This document shows, one piece after another, positions 13,767 to 26,420 of a DNA stretch of 64,000 bases; within the stretch, counting starts at the first letter, position 1, and every line of letters begins with the position of its first letter. The notes under the pieces are model-generated. The model had not been told where the DNA came from. It made no database searches and worked only from the letters and a program-made list of their open reading frames with translations. Location of the stretch: the NCBI GenBank assembly GCA_910591455.2, contig OU342806.1, positions 19,931,841-19,995,840 of the forward strand, in the 5' to 3' direction. The DNA comes from Pholis gunnellus (taxonomy: Eukaryota > Chordata > Actinopteri > Perciformes > Pholidae). Position numbers and translations under genes: made by a program.

Positions 13767-15763
13767 ATTTATTCATGTCTGCAGTATGGAAAGGAGGTTC
13801 GATTCTTTCACAATGCCGCTAATAAAGGCCTTTCATTCCAGCATTGGCACCATTCATTACTCAAACACTGATGGACCCAGGGCACCGTCTACAGTCTGAA
13901 TATTATATTAGTATGTTATGAAAAATTGGCATTTTCACAGCCAGTATCGGATTTATTGTGTTATTAAAAAGCTAAATTGAAATAAATTGAAAAAAATATT
14001 GAAAAAAAAAAAATACATTTGTAAAAAGAAAAAGGGTTTTGTAAGTAGCCATTTACCAAAAGTGTTATTAAAAAAACCTTTATCTAAGAGGTATATGTGG
14101 ATTCAGTTCTATAAAAAGAAGAAGCAATGAAGAAACCACATAAAGAACCATTTTCTAGTTTGCATCTTCATCTTACGGTTTGGACTTTAGGTTTAAGTTT
14201 AAGAAAGGACTGTGGTCATGGATAGAGGAAACCAGGACTGGCCACAAGAGGTTGCTTGTCAGGGAAACATAAAACATGGTCATTTTCTAGGTCATGTTTG
14301 AGTGAATGGCCAGTGTTGTTGTCGTCTTTCTGGTGAGGAAAGCCTCCGGGTAAAACAATGTTTTAGAAGCTGGCAGAGTCCGTCTGGACCTGGGTATGTT
14401 GGTTCAGAAACTCATGGCATCCTGTACAGGCAGCGTATCCCCCGTTGCAAACATTTCCTCCATATCACAGCACTGCACCACACTGCTGGAAACATGAACG
14501 AAAAAAAAGGCCAGCCAAGAGCCGGACCATTTTCACATCTCCGGAACGCCAGAGATCAAAGCCCAAAGCAAACACAAACCAACACTTGCCGAGTCTCCAA
14601 TTTACCAGGACTAGCACTGCAGCTTTTATCTCCTCACCTCAGAATTTAACAAACATCTAGAGGCGAACAATAGCAAACAGGGGGCGAAAAAAAAAAAGAC
14701 AACCAATTACAGGGAGGATCCTCTGCTGTTGACGAGGTGGTCTTGGGCTGGAATTAAATTACAGCGTTGGGGCCGAGCAGTTACTGGCTGCCACGATAAA
14801 GCCCTTCAGAAGACACAGTAAAGGATTATCGGCTCGTACGGCTTTAATTGGCGGTTTTAATTAAGTCGCCAGCGATAGATCTGAGAGGCGCTGAAGGAGG
14901 ACACCCTGTTTGTACACATCAAATACACCGCGGCGTGAAATAACAGGTCAAGAGGAGACTGCGGCGGCTTTCATTAGCAGAGATCACATTTGATAAATCA
15001 CTCAAAGTGGATTACATATAAAAGGTGTCATGTACTTCCTCTACAATAAAAAAAATGTGTTTCACAAGGGCAATTAGCTTCGGATTAGGGGGAATGTCTT
15101 TGCTTTTGAGGAAGAGTCCGCCTCCACTTTTGCTGACATACGCTAAACATACACGACAATCTCAAGTATTACAAGGGAAGTATTAGTTGGGGATTATGAA
15201 CAGTGGCGCCTGCCAACACGGGAGGACTGAAGAGAACCCAGAGGCAGATTCATTTGCAGCTTTAATGAGAAGATTATACAGCGTAATAGTCCAGCAGGTA
15301 AATAAAGCTTTCAAACCTGTAATGGGATTTCAACACATGACTATATAATCACAATTGTCTGTTTGAAAGATACAGTGCCTTGAGGTGGTGGAGCACCGTT
15401 TCTGCATTGTGTGGAGCTGCAGCCTGAATACTATTTCTATTTTTTTTTTTATTACTGAAAGTGAGGACTATGTACACAGTCTCCTGAGTCAATATGTCCA
15501 GGTAAGGTATGTGTACAGCTTCCAGCTCAGGTGTGGATGTCTCTGGATCAGCTTGGCACATTTGGATTTAGGGATTTACTGTCTGTAAACTGATATCTTC
15601 TCATCATTACACACAAATTCAGGGATTAAAGGTACTTGCACACCTACTCATTCTTGGTGGTCACTCTGGTGTTGATGGATGGTTATCATTATCCTGTTAA
15701 ATAATTCTACTATAACACTGAACATGCTTATATTTATTTGTTTAAAAGGGGACACACTGCACT

Positions 15764-15825
15764 TATTGTAAGACGCCTTGGACAACAGCGTCTGCCAAAA
15801 CACTTGTAAAGTAATTGAATGTAAA
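15764..15825 (+). repeat. SINE/LINE 3'-tail fragment (GTAAG..GCGTCTGCCAAA type)
   Basis: TTGTAAGACGCCTTGG followed by CAGCGTCTGCCAAA is a close match to the TGTAAGTCGCTTTGGATAAAAGCGTCTGC-like 3' end carried by many teleost SINEs and their partner LINEs. Only the tail is present; no tRNA-like head is seen upstream. Confidence 0.65.
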
Positions 15826-16920
15826 AGTTAATGAGCATTATGAAGTAGGTCGCCTGTTGCTGTATCCTCAGAAGTCGCTGCTGCTGAAATGAACCCACAG
15901 ATGATGCTGTGTCACTAGGGTCAGCACTTGGACATCGACTCCCATCTGAAAAACATGCTTGATGCATAGCTTTGCCATGTAAAGCTGAGACACTTTTACT
16001 TGCGTTGTTTCTTGCACGTAAAAAAACAAAACAGGATCAGATGTGTGTCCTATGTTGTGGCCTTGGGCATTACAACCAGCCAATCCTGGCCCATACAGAA
16101 CCAGATTGGCCTGTTGTCTAGTCAGTGAAAATGCTGAGTTTTTGGCAAAGAGTCTTTTTGGGCCCTGCGGCATCACGTGACGGACCTGGAAGTTGTTATT
16201 CTACTATATAAAAATTGCTTTAAAAGCCTGCAATCTTCCTGGGGGCTTGAACTTAACAAACAAACAATTTTTTTTTTTAAATGCAACAACTTTTACAATT
16301 GAAATAAAAACACGTAATCAATAATTTATTAGTTTGTTTGCTTCTTGCTTACATGATACACTCATGAACGACCAAAGATGTATAGCTTGAAGACCAGAAT
16401 GGGCCAGAATCGCCTACAAAACTGGGACTTTAGATAACCTGCGCTTATGGACGCCAAAATGCATTGCAACTGCACCGCTGCAGTCAATGGTACAGCTGGC
16501 AACTAATCAGAATAGAACCATAACAATCGGCAACAGACAGGCTGTGCCGAATTGGTTTACAAAACTTGTATGTTGCAACTGATGGATCCCAACCATCTCG
16601 AGAGGATATTCAGCCAAACGATGTGTACACATGTTCCTCCATTGTGCAACACAGAGAGTTGTATTTGTATCGCTCTTCCGCTGCTACGCTGAGCGTGCTG
16701 AGGAGACGAGACAGGAAGGGAAAATTGAAGTATGTATTGTTTGTCCTGGCAAAGACCAGTTGCTCATTATTGGCCGTTGGGGTCGTTTTGGATGTGACAC
16801 TGGCTATTATTACCCTCCAGAGCCGCAAGTCTGAAAATGTGAAAATGCCTGTTATGTAACACATTCCTCACCGCTAGCATCTTTCAGCTTTGCGGTATCA
16901 TCTGCTGTAATTCACCAGCA

Positions 16921-17053
16921 GTGTTGTAGCTTAACTGGGTAGAGCCGGGGAGCTTTCAAGGTTTTACTCCCACTGGGGCCATTTATACTTGAAATGTCAT
17001 TCAATCAGGTTAATGTAAGGCACTCTGGATGAGCGCCTTCACCAAGTGGTTAT
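16921..17053 (+). mobile_element. tRNA-derived SINE (degenerate)
   Basis: The head at 16921-16980 reads like a decayed tRNA gene: an A-box-like TAGCTTAACTGGGTAGA and a B-box-like GGTTTTACTCC, where GGTTCGANTCC would be canonical, followed by CACTGGGGCC. The tail at about 17015-17052, ATGTAAGGCACTCTGGATG then AGCGCCTTC, is the GTAAG-CTCTGGAT-AGCGTC type 3' end common to fish SINEs mobilised by LINEs of matching tail. Total length of about 130 bp suits such a SINE. The promoter boxes have diverged, so it is unlikely to be active. Confidence 0.7.
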
Positions 17054-18310
17054 ACATCCACAATTAAGGACCAAAGCATGACCACCCCTCTCGTTCCAGA
17101 CTCTTTTCAAAATGTCTCTCGTTGCCCTCCACTTTCTTCTTGCAGGGAAAGAGCTTTCTTTCTTTCTTCCCCATCACCCACAGCTCACAAAGACGGCGGT
17201 GGCCGGGCCACACGGGCCGGTACCGCTGCTCGGTCCATAAAGGCGAAACATGTATTGTGGGCATCAGACTGATGACCGCAGCGTTCCTGTTCCCTGCAGA
17301 GTCGCAGGAAATGGTCTTTTTTATTGTCTTGGACTGCCAGCGCTGCCATAAGCTCACTTATCGGACAAAGAACATACACCCCTGCAGAAAAACACAAAAC
17401 TCTGGTACATGTACACACAATCATCGGGAGGAGGGGGGACAATTGCATACCCATACACACTACTGGCAAGAACGTAGGGGTTTTCACAGGCAAATGTCCC
17501 CGCTCTCAGAAAAAAGAAAAGAAATAACAGCCAAAAGACGGGGGGGATGCTCCAGGATACACTTTTCCCAGCAGGTGTTCCTCTTCCATTTAGATTTTTC
17601 CAGCCAACCGCCAAACACAACCTGACAAGGGATGAACCTCAGAGAGCCGAGGGGGTGGGGGTGGGGGGGTGCTGTGGTATCTGGTACTGTACCAGCCGTT
17701 TCCTCTGCACGATTACAGATATTCACGAGACAGGCAGAGGGCTACCTTATCTCATGGCATTGCTGATATAAGGAGCACCGACAGCCTGTACTGGCCTTCA
17801 TCTGCACAGTAAGTACGGAGGACCAGTGTGATTACCGGGGTTGTGGCGAGCTATGAGCCAGAGGCTCCATGTTCGACCATCTTATCAGCTGCACCGCTGA
17901 TTTCCCAGCATGGGAGACGAGAAGAAAGAAAGGGGCAGCGGGGGGGGAGGGGGGCAGGCATTCTTCAGTTCCGTCACCGTCGAATACGAAAACAAATACA
18001 ATCTGAACTAGGGCAGACACTGAGGATTGTTGTCACCGGCGGTTCATTTGTTGATTCTTTTCCATAATTCCTCAAGACTTCCGACACCTACCGAGTGCTC
18101 GTTTTGTCTGACCAACAGTCTGGGAGTGAAGATAGTTAATTCACATTGGTATGAAACAAAAGAGAAAAGCAGCCAATCGGAAGTGGTTGCCCTTTTGGCT
18201 TGACAATTGACTTGATTACATTTTACATGTTCATCATTCAACCACTCAAGTAACGCGCAATTGTTTCATCAACTGGTATTTTTTTTGAAGATATTCATCT
18301 AATGTCTTTG

Positions 18311-19274
<964 letters not shown>

Positions 19275-20635
19275 AAAAGGCACTCAAAGACACTTTACAT
19301 GGTAAAAAAAGAAACAATAAAAGCATTTATAATAAAAACAAAATAGATGACATCATAACAGTAAGGAATAACACGAAAAAAAGAAGAAAGAAAAAGTAAA
19401 CATACATAACTGACTTTACAGGTTAAAAGCAGATTTAAATAGATGAGTTTTAAGTGCAGTTTTGAAAGTGGCGAGTGACGGAGAATGTCTGAGGTGTTGG
19501 GGGAGAGAGTTCCAGAGGGAGGGGGCAGAAATGGAGAAGGCCCCCCCCCCCCCCCCCAGGTCCGAAGCTTGGCCAGAGTAAGGGGGGTAAGGAGGTTGGC
19601 GTCAGAAGGGTATGAAGGGGCGGGGTTGTGAAGGGCTTTCAATCTACATCTCACCGCGGCGCCTATTCAATATCCAGATCAGTAAAGCAATCAGGGGGGC
19701 TCTGGGTATCATCTCCCACCCACCCACACACACACACACACACAACACACCATTCCCCCTCTTTCTCCTTCCACTGGTGGGCAAAATTGGATTTCCCTTA
19801 CAGCACTTGCTGGTGAATTCAAATGGATTTGTAAAAAAAGGGGGATGATGGGGGGATGAGGCTGCTACAAAGAGTGAGCGAGAATGGAAAGTCCAGCACT
19901 CAGCAGCGCGATTTCATGAATAGTTTGGAGGTGCGAGGCTGATAGGAAAGTTGGGAGAAATTCTGCTGCCTCAATCAGATGATGTGGAGTCGCTAATTGG
20001 CAGAAAAAGGAAAAAAAAAAAAAGAGAGAAAGAAATGCAGAGAGACCTGTCAGTCTTCTCCATGGACAGGTAATAATAGATGTGGAATATTACATTAGCG
20101 ACAATGGTCCGCAGTGATCCCCTCCATTAGAGCACAAGCCAGCTCTAGATGAGGCTCTCAGTCTCAACAGGATTCACACAGAAAGCAGGAAAGTTTTAGA
20201 GAAGACGCTCAGCTCAGCACATCGCTCGCCTCGATCTTGAAAGCAGATTGTGAATTAATTCAGTCGTGCTTTCTTCAGAATATTCCCCAGTAACGCTGGT
20301 TATCATTTTCCCCACAAGCAAACATCAAACATTCAACAGAGAATTTTTTCCATTAGCAAAGGGCATCGTAAATTTACCCCATCGATGTTTGTCCTGATAA
20401 AAAAATAAAAAAATAAATAAAAAGGCCATGATGAAGGGAGTTATGTCAAAGCGCCTCTGTGCCGATTAAAAATTCCGTCAATGCTGAAACATTATTATTC
20501 AATTGCTCTACAGAGAGTGGAGTAATCTAACTTCCACTTATTCCAAAGGGATTTAAAACGTGTCTCCTTGTCTCCCATTTCATCACAGTGACGCCGACGA
20601 ACAGCAGAGGGAGACCGATGCGGTTAGATTTGAGA

Positions 20636-20709
20636 GGGGGGGGGGGGGTTAAGTCAGCTTGTGGTGGAGCAGTTGGCTGATGAGCAAGTTTGCAGGGGGG
20701 GGGGGGGGG
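20636..20709. repeat. Two poly-G runs (13 and 15 bases)
   Basis: G13 at 20636-20648 and G15 at 20695-20709, 46 bp apart on the same strand; potential quadruplex pair. The long minus-strand frame across them (Pro-rich) is a composition artefact. Confidence 0.85.
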
Positions 20710-23700
20710 CACCTGGACTCGTGCACGCTCAGCAGACCACAGAAAAAAGCAGCAGATGGAAGGCCGAGGCTGACTGGCAGCTTGCTTTGCTCCTGATATT
20801 TGTTTCAACCTCCGGGGAGTAAATGTGGGGTGAAAAGAAAAAAGACTCGGGGGCGCCTCGGCAAAGAGGAAGTCTGAACGCGGCCCAGGCTGGCTCAACG
20901 CAACGCCACGTGACTTCAGTGACGCTGCAGCCGCTGCCTGTCCACCTGTGGCGATAATCACAAGTATCATAGTTGTCTCATCCATTGTTCAATTTAAAGG
21001 GTAAGTGGCTTCCCTCACAGAGCACAGTAGCTGTGGTCACCTCGAATTCATGTTGGGTTCACTGGTTTTTAAAAAGCAGTGGAAAACGATCAATACATCC
21101 ACCACAATGGTTTAAATTCCCTCAAGCCGCATAATCCTCTTCTTCACGGTCATATCTCAGTATATTCAGATGACTTATTTCCGCCAGAATATTAGAGAAA
21201 TACACAGCTTTGATCACAGTCGTCATGTGACCATGAAGACACTTAAAGCTGCAACTATGACTAACGCCCTTTGCCTGTTTCAAGACCCGAGGTGCCTTCC
21301 CACTGCTTATTTATATACTTGCGATTACAAAACCCTTTTGGTTTAATGTCATCATCTTGCAGAGACACAACATTTAGAAAATCGGCTTTACTTGAGGAGC
21401 TGAATCCCACAAACGGTATGCATTTTACACTATTGAAAATAACTGTCAGTTAAAATCTTGTATCTTGTGACACCATTTATTTCCTTATTATTTGAATTGC
21501 GTGTTATTTATGCAAATGACCACTGTAGAGGTTAACGCCGACTCATTTTTCAGGACGATGGTGAATAAAGTTAGTCTGGAGCCTTGTCTGTATGTGCTCA
21601 CCAAACAATTTCTCAGGAATCCAGAAGGGACTTACTAAAGACTAGGATCGATGATGGAATCAGTATTCCCATCCCTGGCTACATCTTTGCATGCCTGTGT
21701 CTGGTCCTCTTTCTAACCTTGCCACCTCCTCCATTCTCCCATCCAACATGTCTGCGTGCTGATATGAGTGGGCAGCTATGAGAGACACACACACCCAAAC
21801 ACTCTGACACACCGCCTAAGTTAAGACTGGGCCCCGTTAGTGCTCTCGGCACACACGTTTTCATCCAAGCACGCACTCACGCAAGTAGAACTGTGCTCAG
21901 ACAGCGCTCTCGAGCTTATATGGGGGGGGGGGGGGGCTGCATTAAACAGGGCCGGCTTGCGGGCTTACGCACCGATACATTCTTTGCCGTGCGAAGTTAC
22001 TGTAATTGGAGTGCCTTCCAAAAAAGTCTCTGCTTCTCCTGGAAGAATGGCATCAAAGCTGACAGCGTTCGCTGGATTTCTCTTTGCCGAGCTCACGGGC
22101 CGATGCTCCGCTCTCAGCTACGCCACTACGACAGACTCGGCTTTAATTTCCTACACTTTAAAGCCAAACAGACGAAATACCCCAGCAGAACAGGTGCAGG
22201 CGTTTCGTATAAGCTAAAGTACCTGAAAGGTTTGTAAAGAAGAATGCTGATCATCCTGTCCATGGTAGTTTCTTCCTGTGATCTTGCTTCATGTCCTAAA
22301 ATGAATCCAGACTTTAACGGACGTTTTAAAGGAACACTTGTATTTTCTCACTTTTCACCTATAAACCAGCTTTCATGTTAAAAGATGAGCACGTTTCAAA
22401 GCTACATGAAACCACTCGACACTCTCATCCCGCTCACCTGGTCAATTCATTGAAGACAGTAATATTTATCCACATTCACATTACTGCTTATCCAAACCAA
22501 TGCTTCTGAAACTGAAACAACCCTCTGGTGAGTCCGCACATGACAGGACCGCTAATATGACTTAATGAGCGTGGGTCGGGACAAACTTTCTTAGTGGACT
22601 CACAGCTCAGAACTTGTTCGTTCTGCAGCTCATTAGATGCACAAAATGGGCATGCATGAGTTACTTCACATGCTTCACTTCTTTCAACTCTGGACTGCTA
22701 AAAAAACTAAATGTGATTTAAAATACCAATTATAAACCTGTGACAAATAGTCCTTCACTGTGACTGGGGTCTCAACCTTGGCTCCACACAGTGTCCTGCT
22801 AATTGTCGAGACGGAGGACAAAATGATTGTTCCCATGTTCACTTGTATTTAACAAGCTCATGGGTGAATTATGCAAAGGTGGGCTTTTTGCATTGTATTT
22901 GATGTCCTCACCGGTGCCTGTAGAACTCACGCTAACAGAGAGGAATTTAATGAGAGGAAACTTGGGGGAGGGGTCGCCTGTTGGTCATCCAACAACTTGA
23001 GGAAACGAATACAAACTGAGCTAATATTAGAGCACTTCATCGTACAAAAGGATATGTTTTGTTCATAACTGTATTGAAACACTATATTTGATACAATTCT
23101 GTGTTTCATCAAATTCATTGATATTCATCCATTTTTTAATCCTTTCTCATGCATTGTTGTAGCCGTATTCATGCAGAGCAAAATTAGACACATTTTCTGA
23201 GGACATAATGTGCTTTCATTGTAAAGTACAGAATTCACAAAAACATTTAACGGAATCTGAAATAAAAATGAAACGGATTTCATAGGACTCTACGTTTTGA
23301 AAGCTTTTAAAACATCTGCAAAACAGCAAATACTTTTGCATTATCACATGATCCATCATTGAAGGCTCATGCAGCAGACATTACCATACTTATTTCCTAC
23401 TCTCTCCGTTCCTCTCTCCTCAACTACACCTCTATCCTCCCACAGCTCCAGCTGTTACCCTTACATGACTTAGCATGGTCACTATGGTAACTATGGCCAC
23501 CATACTGGACTTTTACTGTCACCCCCTCTCCTCATTATCATCATGGCCGCCATTGTGGATGTTGAGATGTTGAGACCTCTCCCGATCTCCTGATCCTGAT
23601 TTGCATAATGTGAAGAATGGCGTCGCCGCTGAGCAGGAGGGAACCTGGCTGGGTTTCATGCTCGACTGAAAAATGATCAGCAGATGCGAAGCTCGGTAAT

Positions 23701-24325
23701 TGAAAAAAAGATGGAAACATGGCGACTGGAAAGGTGAGTGTGTGTGTGTGTGTGTGTGCATGTGAGTGTGTCTTGTTTGCTCCCAGGAGTTTCTTCCATC
23801 TCCTCCTGAATACCAGCATTGACAGATATACTTCTTTTTTTTTTTTTATCTTCCTCTCTTGTAGGTGTGTGCTACTGCCGGTGTGTGTGTTTGCCCTGGA
23901 TGACCTAAAAGAAATTTTCCCTCTCCCCTGCCAGCTTCCCGCTTCACTGTCTGACAGGGCGCCGTTATTGGCAGCCGGAGCCAACGGGAATGCTTTGAGC
24001 TTGTAAGGAACAATGTATACAAAGTCCTATGTTTCCAATCTCGAAGTTGAGATTGGAGAGGTTAGCCTTTTGTGGCCCAAGGGACTCATGTTTTCCATTT
24101 ATCCTTCATTCAATCAGCTACTCTCATTGTGATTGGAATTGCTCTGTGAAAAAAAGGCCCACGAAAGCTGCTGAAAAGGGAAACACTAAATGTACGCACA
24201 ATAATTGTGAGGAAACAATTCAGAACAAAACAATCTTCTCAAATCTCCCCTTGGGGCCAGCGATTTATCACACCTGATACTTGGTGGAAGACTGGGATTA
24301 CATGATGAAATATTTGGCATGCTGG

Positions 24326-24364
<39 letters not shown>

Positions 24365-24442
24365 TACACACACTAACACATACACATACACTACACACAT
24401 ATACACACACACACACACATATATATATACATACATATATAC
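24326..24442. repeat. Compound (TA)n/(CA)n microsatellite
   Basis: About 32 bp of pure TA, then CA and TACA units, then TATACA units. It ends exactly where the hAT-like fragment at 24443 begins, suggesting insertion into or next to the array. Confidence 0.95.
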
Positions 24443-25052
24443 AGGGCTGGGCAAGTTAACGAGTTACTATCGCATTAATTTATTAACGCCGACAACTATT
24501 TTATCGCGCCTCACCTGCATTCCCCTGGGTCCTAAGTCCCTCCATGTACAGCTTCTTATCACCCTCTATTTACCAACGTACATTTCTAACAAATACCACA
24601 CATATTACGGTAATCAGCGTTGCATATGTGTCTGACCAAAATACCAAAAAAAGAAAAAAAGAAATGATTAATTTCAATTATTTATTTTTTGTTTTTAAAG
24701 TTGTTTTGTCTGTAATATGTATAATAAGCATATCATTTAGTTATCACTACAGAGAATTTAACAAACATAAAAAACAAAAAGAAAAAAACATGACGTAGAT
24801 AGGTTTGCAGTTTTCAAGGTGTATATTTCAAATTGCATCTATTACACACATGAAGATAAAGTTGTGAACACCGGCTGAATATCTATTATCGGAATCTTAA
24901 CTGTATTTTAACTGCTACTGTGTAAAGGGAATACTGCTGTTAAAAAGCACCTTATGTGTTTAAAGTGTTTACAAACCAAATGTTATTGCACTTTTGTTCA
25001 TATAGCAGTACTTTTAAAATAAAAGTGCTCAATACACTACTTTTGAATTCAT
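24443..25052 (+). mobile_element. hAT-like MITE, copy A (right end missing)
   Basis: The left end AGGGCTGGGCAAGTTAACG is followed by GTTACTATCGCATTAA and TTAACGCCGACAA, matching the left end of the intact copy at 59872. The block at 24910-25052 (AACTGCTACTGTGTAAAGGG, then ACTGCTGTTAAAAAGCACC, then CACTACTTTTGAATTCATT) matches 60345-60479 closely. The right terminal inverted repeat (TTGCCCAGCACT) and the ATGCGATTAATCG block before it are absent here, so the copy is 3'-truncated or rearranged. Terminal GTGCTGGGCAA with GCGATTAATCGC-type subterminal words is a pattern I associate with non-autonomous hAT elements of fish. That class name is inference; no transposase is encoded. Confidence 0.75.
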
Positions 25053-26387
25053 TCCCTCCCTCCAAACTATGGTGATGGAGATTTCCGTCTCTTGAGGGCG
25101 TGACTGCACACCCCACATTTTGTGTAAATGAAGAATGGTGTCTTCTTTTTGGGCGGCGTGAACGTGCACTTAATGTCAATTTCGTGATTAGTTTTCGGGA
25201 ACTGACAAACTGACAGATGGAGTAACTACCATCCTGGACATAAAAAGTGATACAGCTTCAACTGGGCTGCCAAATGTCTATCATCAGCCAAAGTACATTC
25301 AGTCTGAGAATGCCAAGTCGATACCTGTGGAAAACAATCCTCTCATACTGTTTCCGTAAGAAGAAACTTCTCAGTAGAGTGTCCGCACACTTGACAATCA
25401 CTGAAGACACTGAGCTCTTTATTCCTCTTTTTTTTTTTACTCCAGCTGGCTTTGAACTACAGAAGCAGCCGTTGTCTTCTGTTACCCATGTGGAAAAAAT
25501 ACACAGTGCTTACTTAAAATTTAGAATGAAACTCCTCAAATGCTGTTTCAGAGGCCTTCACAAAGTAGCAAAGGGACATTCCTTGCAGCAGAGGGTCGGT
25601 TTCCTGCATCTTTGTTTGCTTCTCTTTCCTTTTCCGCTTTCCCTTCATGTAACGTCATTTACTCGACACTAAACCTCTTACCCATACCATCTCAGTGTAA
25701 CTTCCCAGGGCTTTTTTCCTCATGTATAAACGCCATCCTACACATTTTAATAACCTATGAGAGGACCTTTGAAACAACCTGACCTTTAATTAACACCCAT
25801 GTGGAAAGCCCTACTCACTCACCTTACTTTTTCCCTTTAGTTCGCTGCAGTTATCGTCATCATTAAGCTACCTATGGTATGCAGAGCACCGCCTGATCGT
25901 CCCAGACGAGGTTCCCTGTCAAACTATTGATGTATGAAGCCGGTTAATACCCCAACCTGTGCAGAACATTATGGCCATCCCATTCTGGAGAGCACATTAT
26001 TTCTGATAGGACTGTCTGGCTTGCCCTGATGAGAATTGTTCTGATAGATAGACTCAGGCCTGTAGTTTTGGCAATGAGACGGGGTGGGGGAGGCGAACTG
26101 CATTAGCTGTGGACAACTTTGTCTCAGGTAACAGTTCAAAGTACAGTGCAAAACAAATGAGCTCTAAGCGGTGCGATAGAGAGCGACTCGTTAGTCATAA
26201 ATGGGTGTAATAGCAGTCCAAGTAGTTTTCAATCTGGCTTTAGGCACTAATTCCTCTACCGCATGAGGAGAATGTCTGCCAGGTTGGATGCTGAGAGGCA
26301 ACAAAGTCCATCTGACTACTGCAGAGTGACTATTTTACAATTTAGACACACAGCTTGAAGACAGACACATTTTCCGAAGTGTTTTTA

Positions 26388-26420
26388 ACCATAGACTGTA
26401 TATGAAGACGGACATGACAG
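26388..26420. repeat. End motif of a dispersed teleost repeat
   Basis: ACCATAGACTGTATATGAAG followed by ACGGACATGAC resembles the terminal motif of the repeat at 48479-49010 in reverse orientation. Only the end is present, with no further match. Confidence 0.4.

Noticed and set aside
16921..16995. tRNA gene
   Set aside because: Boxes A and B are degenerate, the stems do not pair, and the sequence continues into a SINE-type 3' tail.
20527..20985. 152-codon minus-strand Pro/Ala-rich frame
   Set aside because: Spans two poly-G runs read as poly-proline; no homology recognised and no start or splice context.
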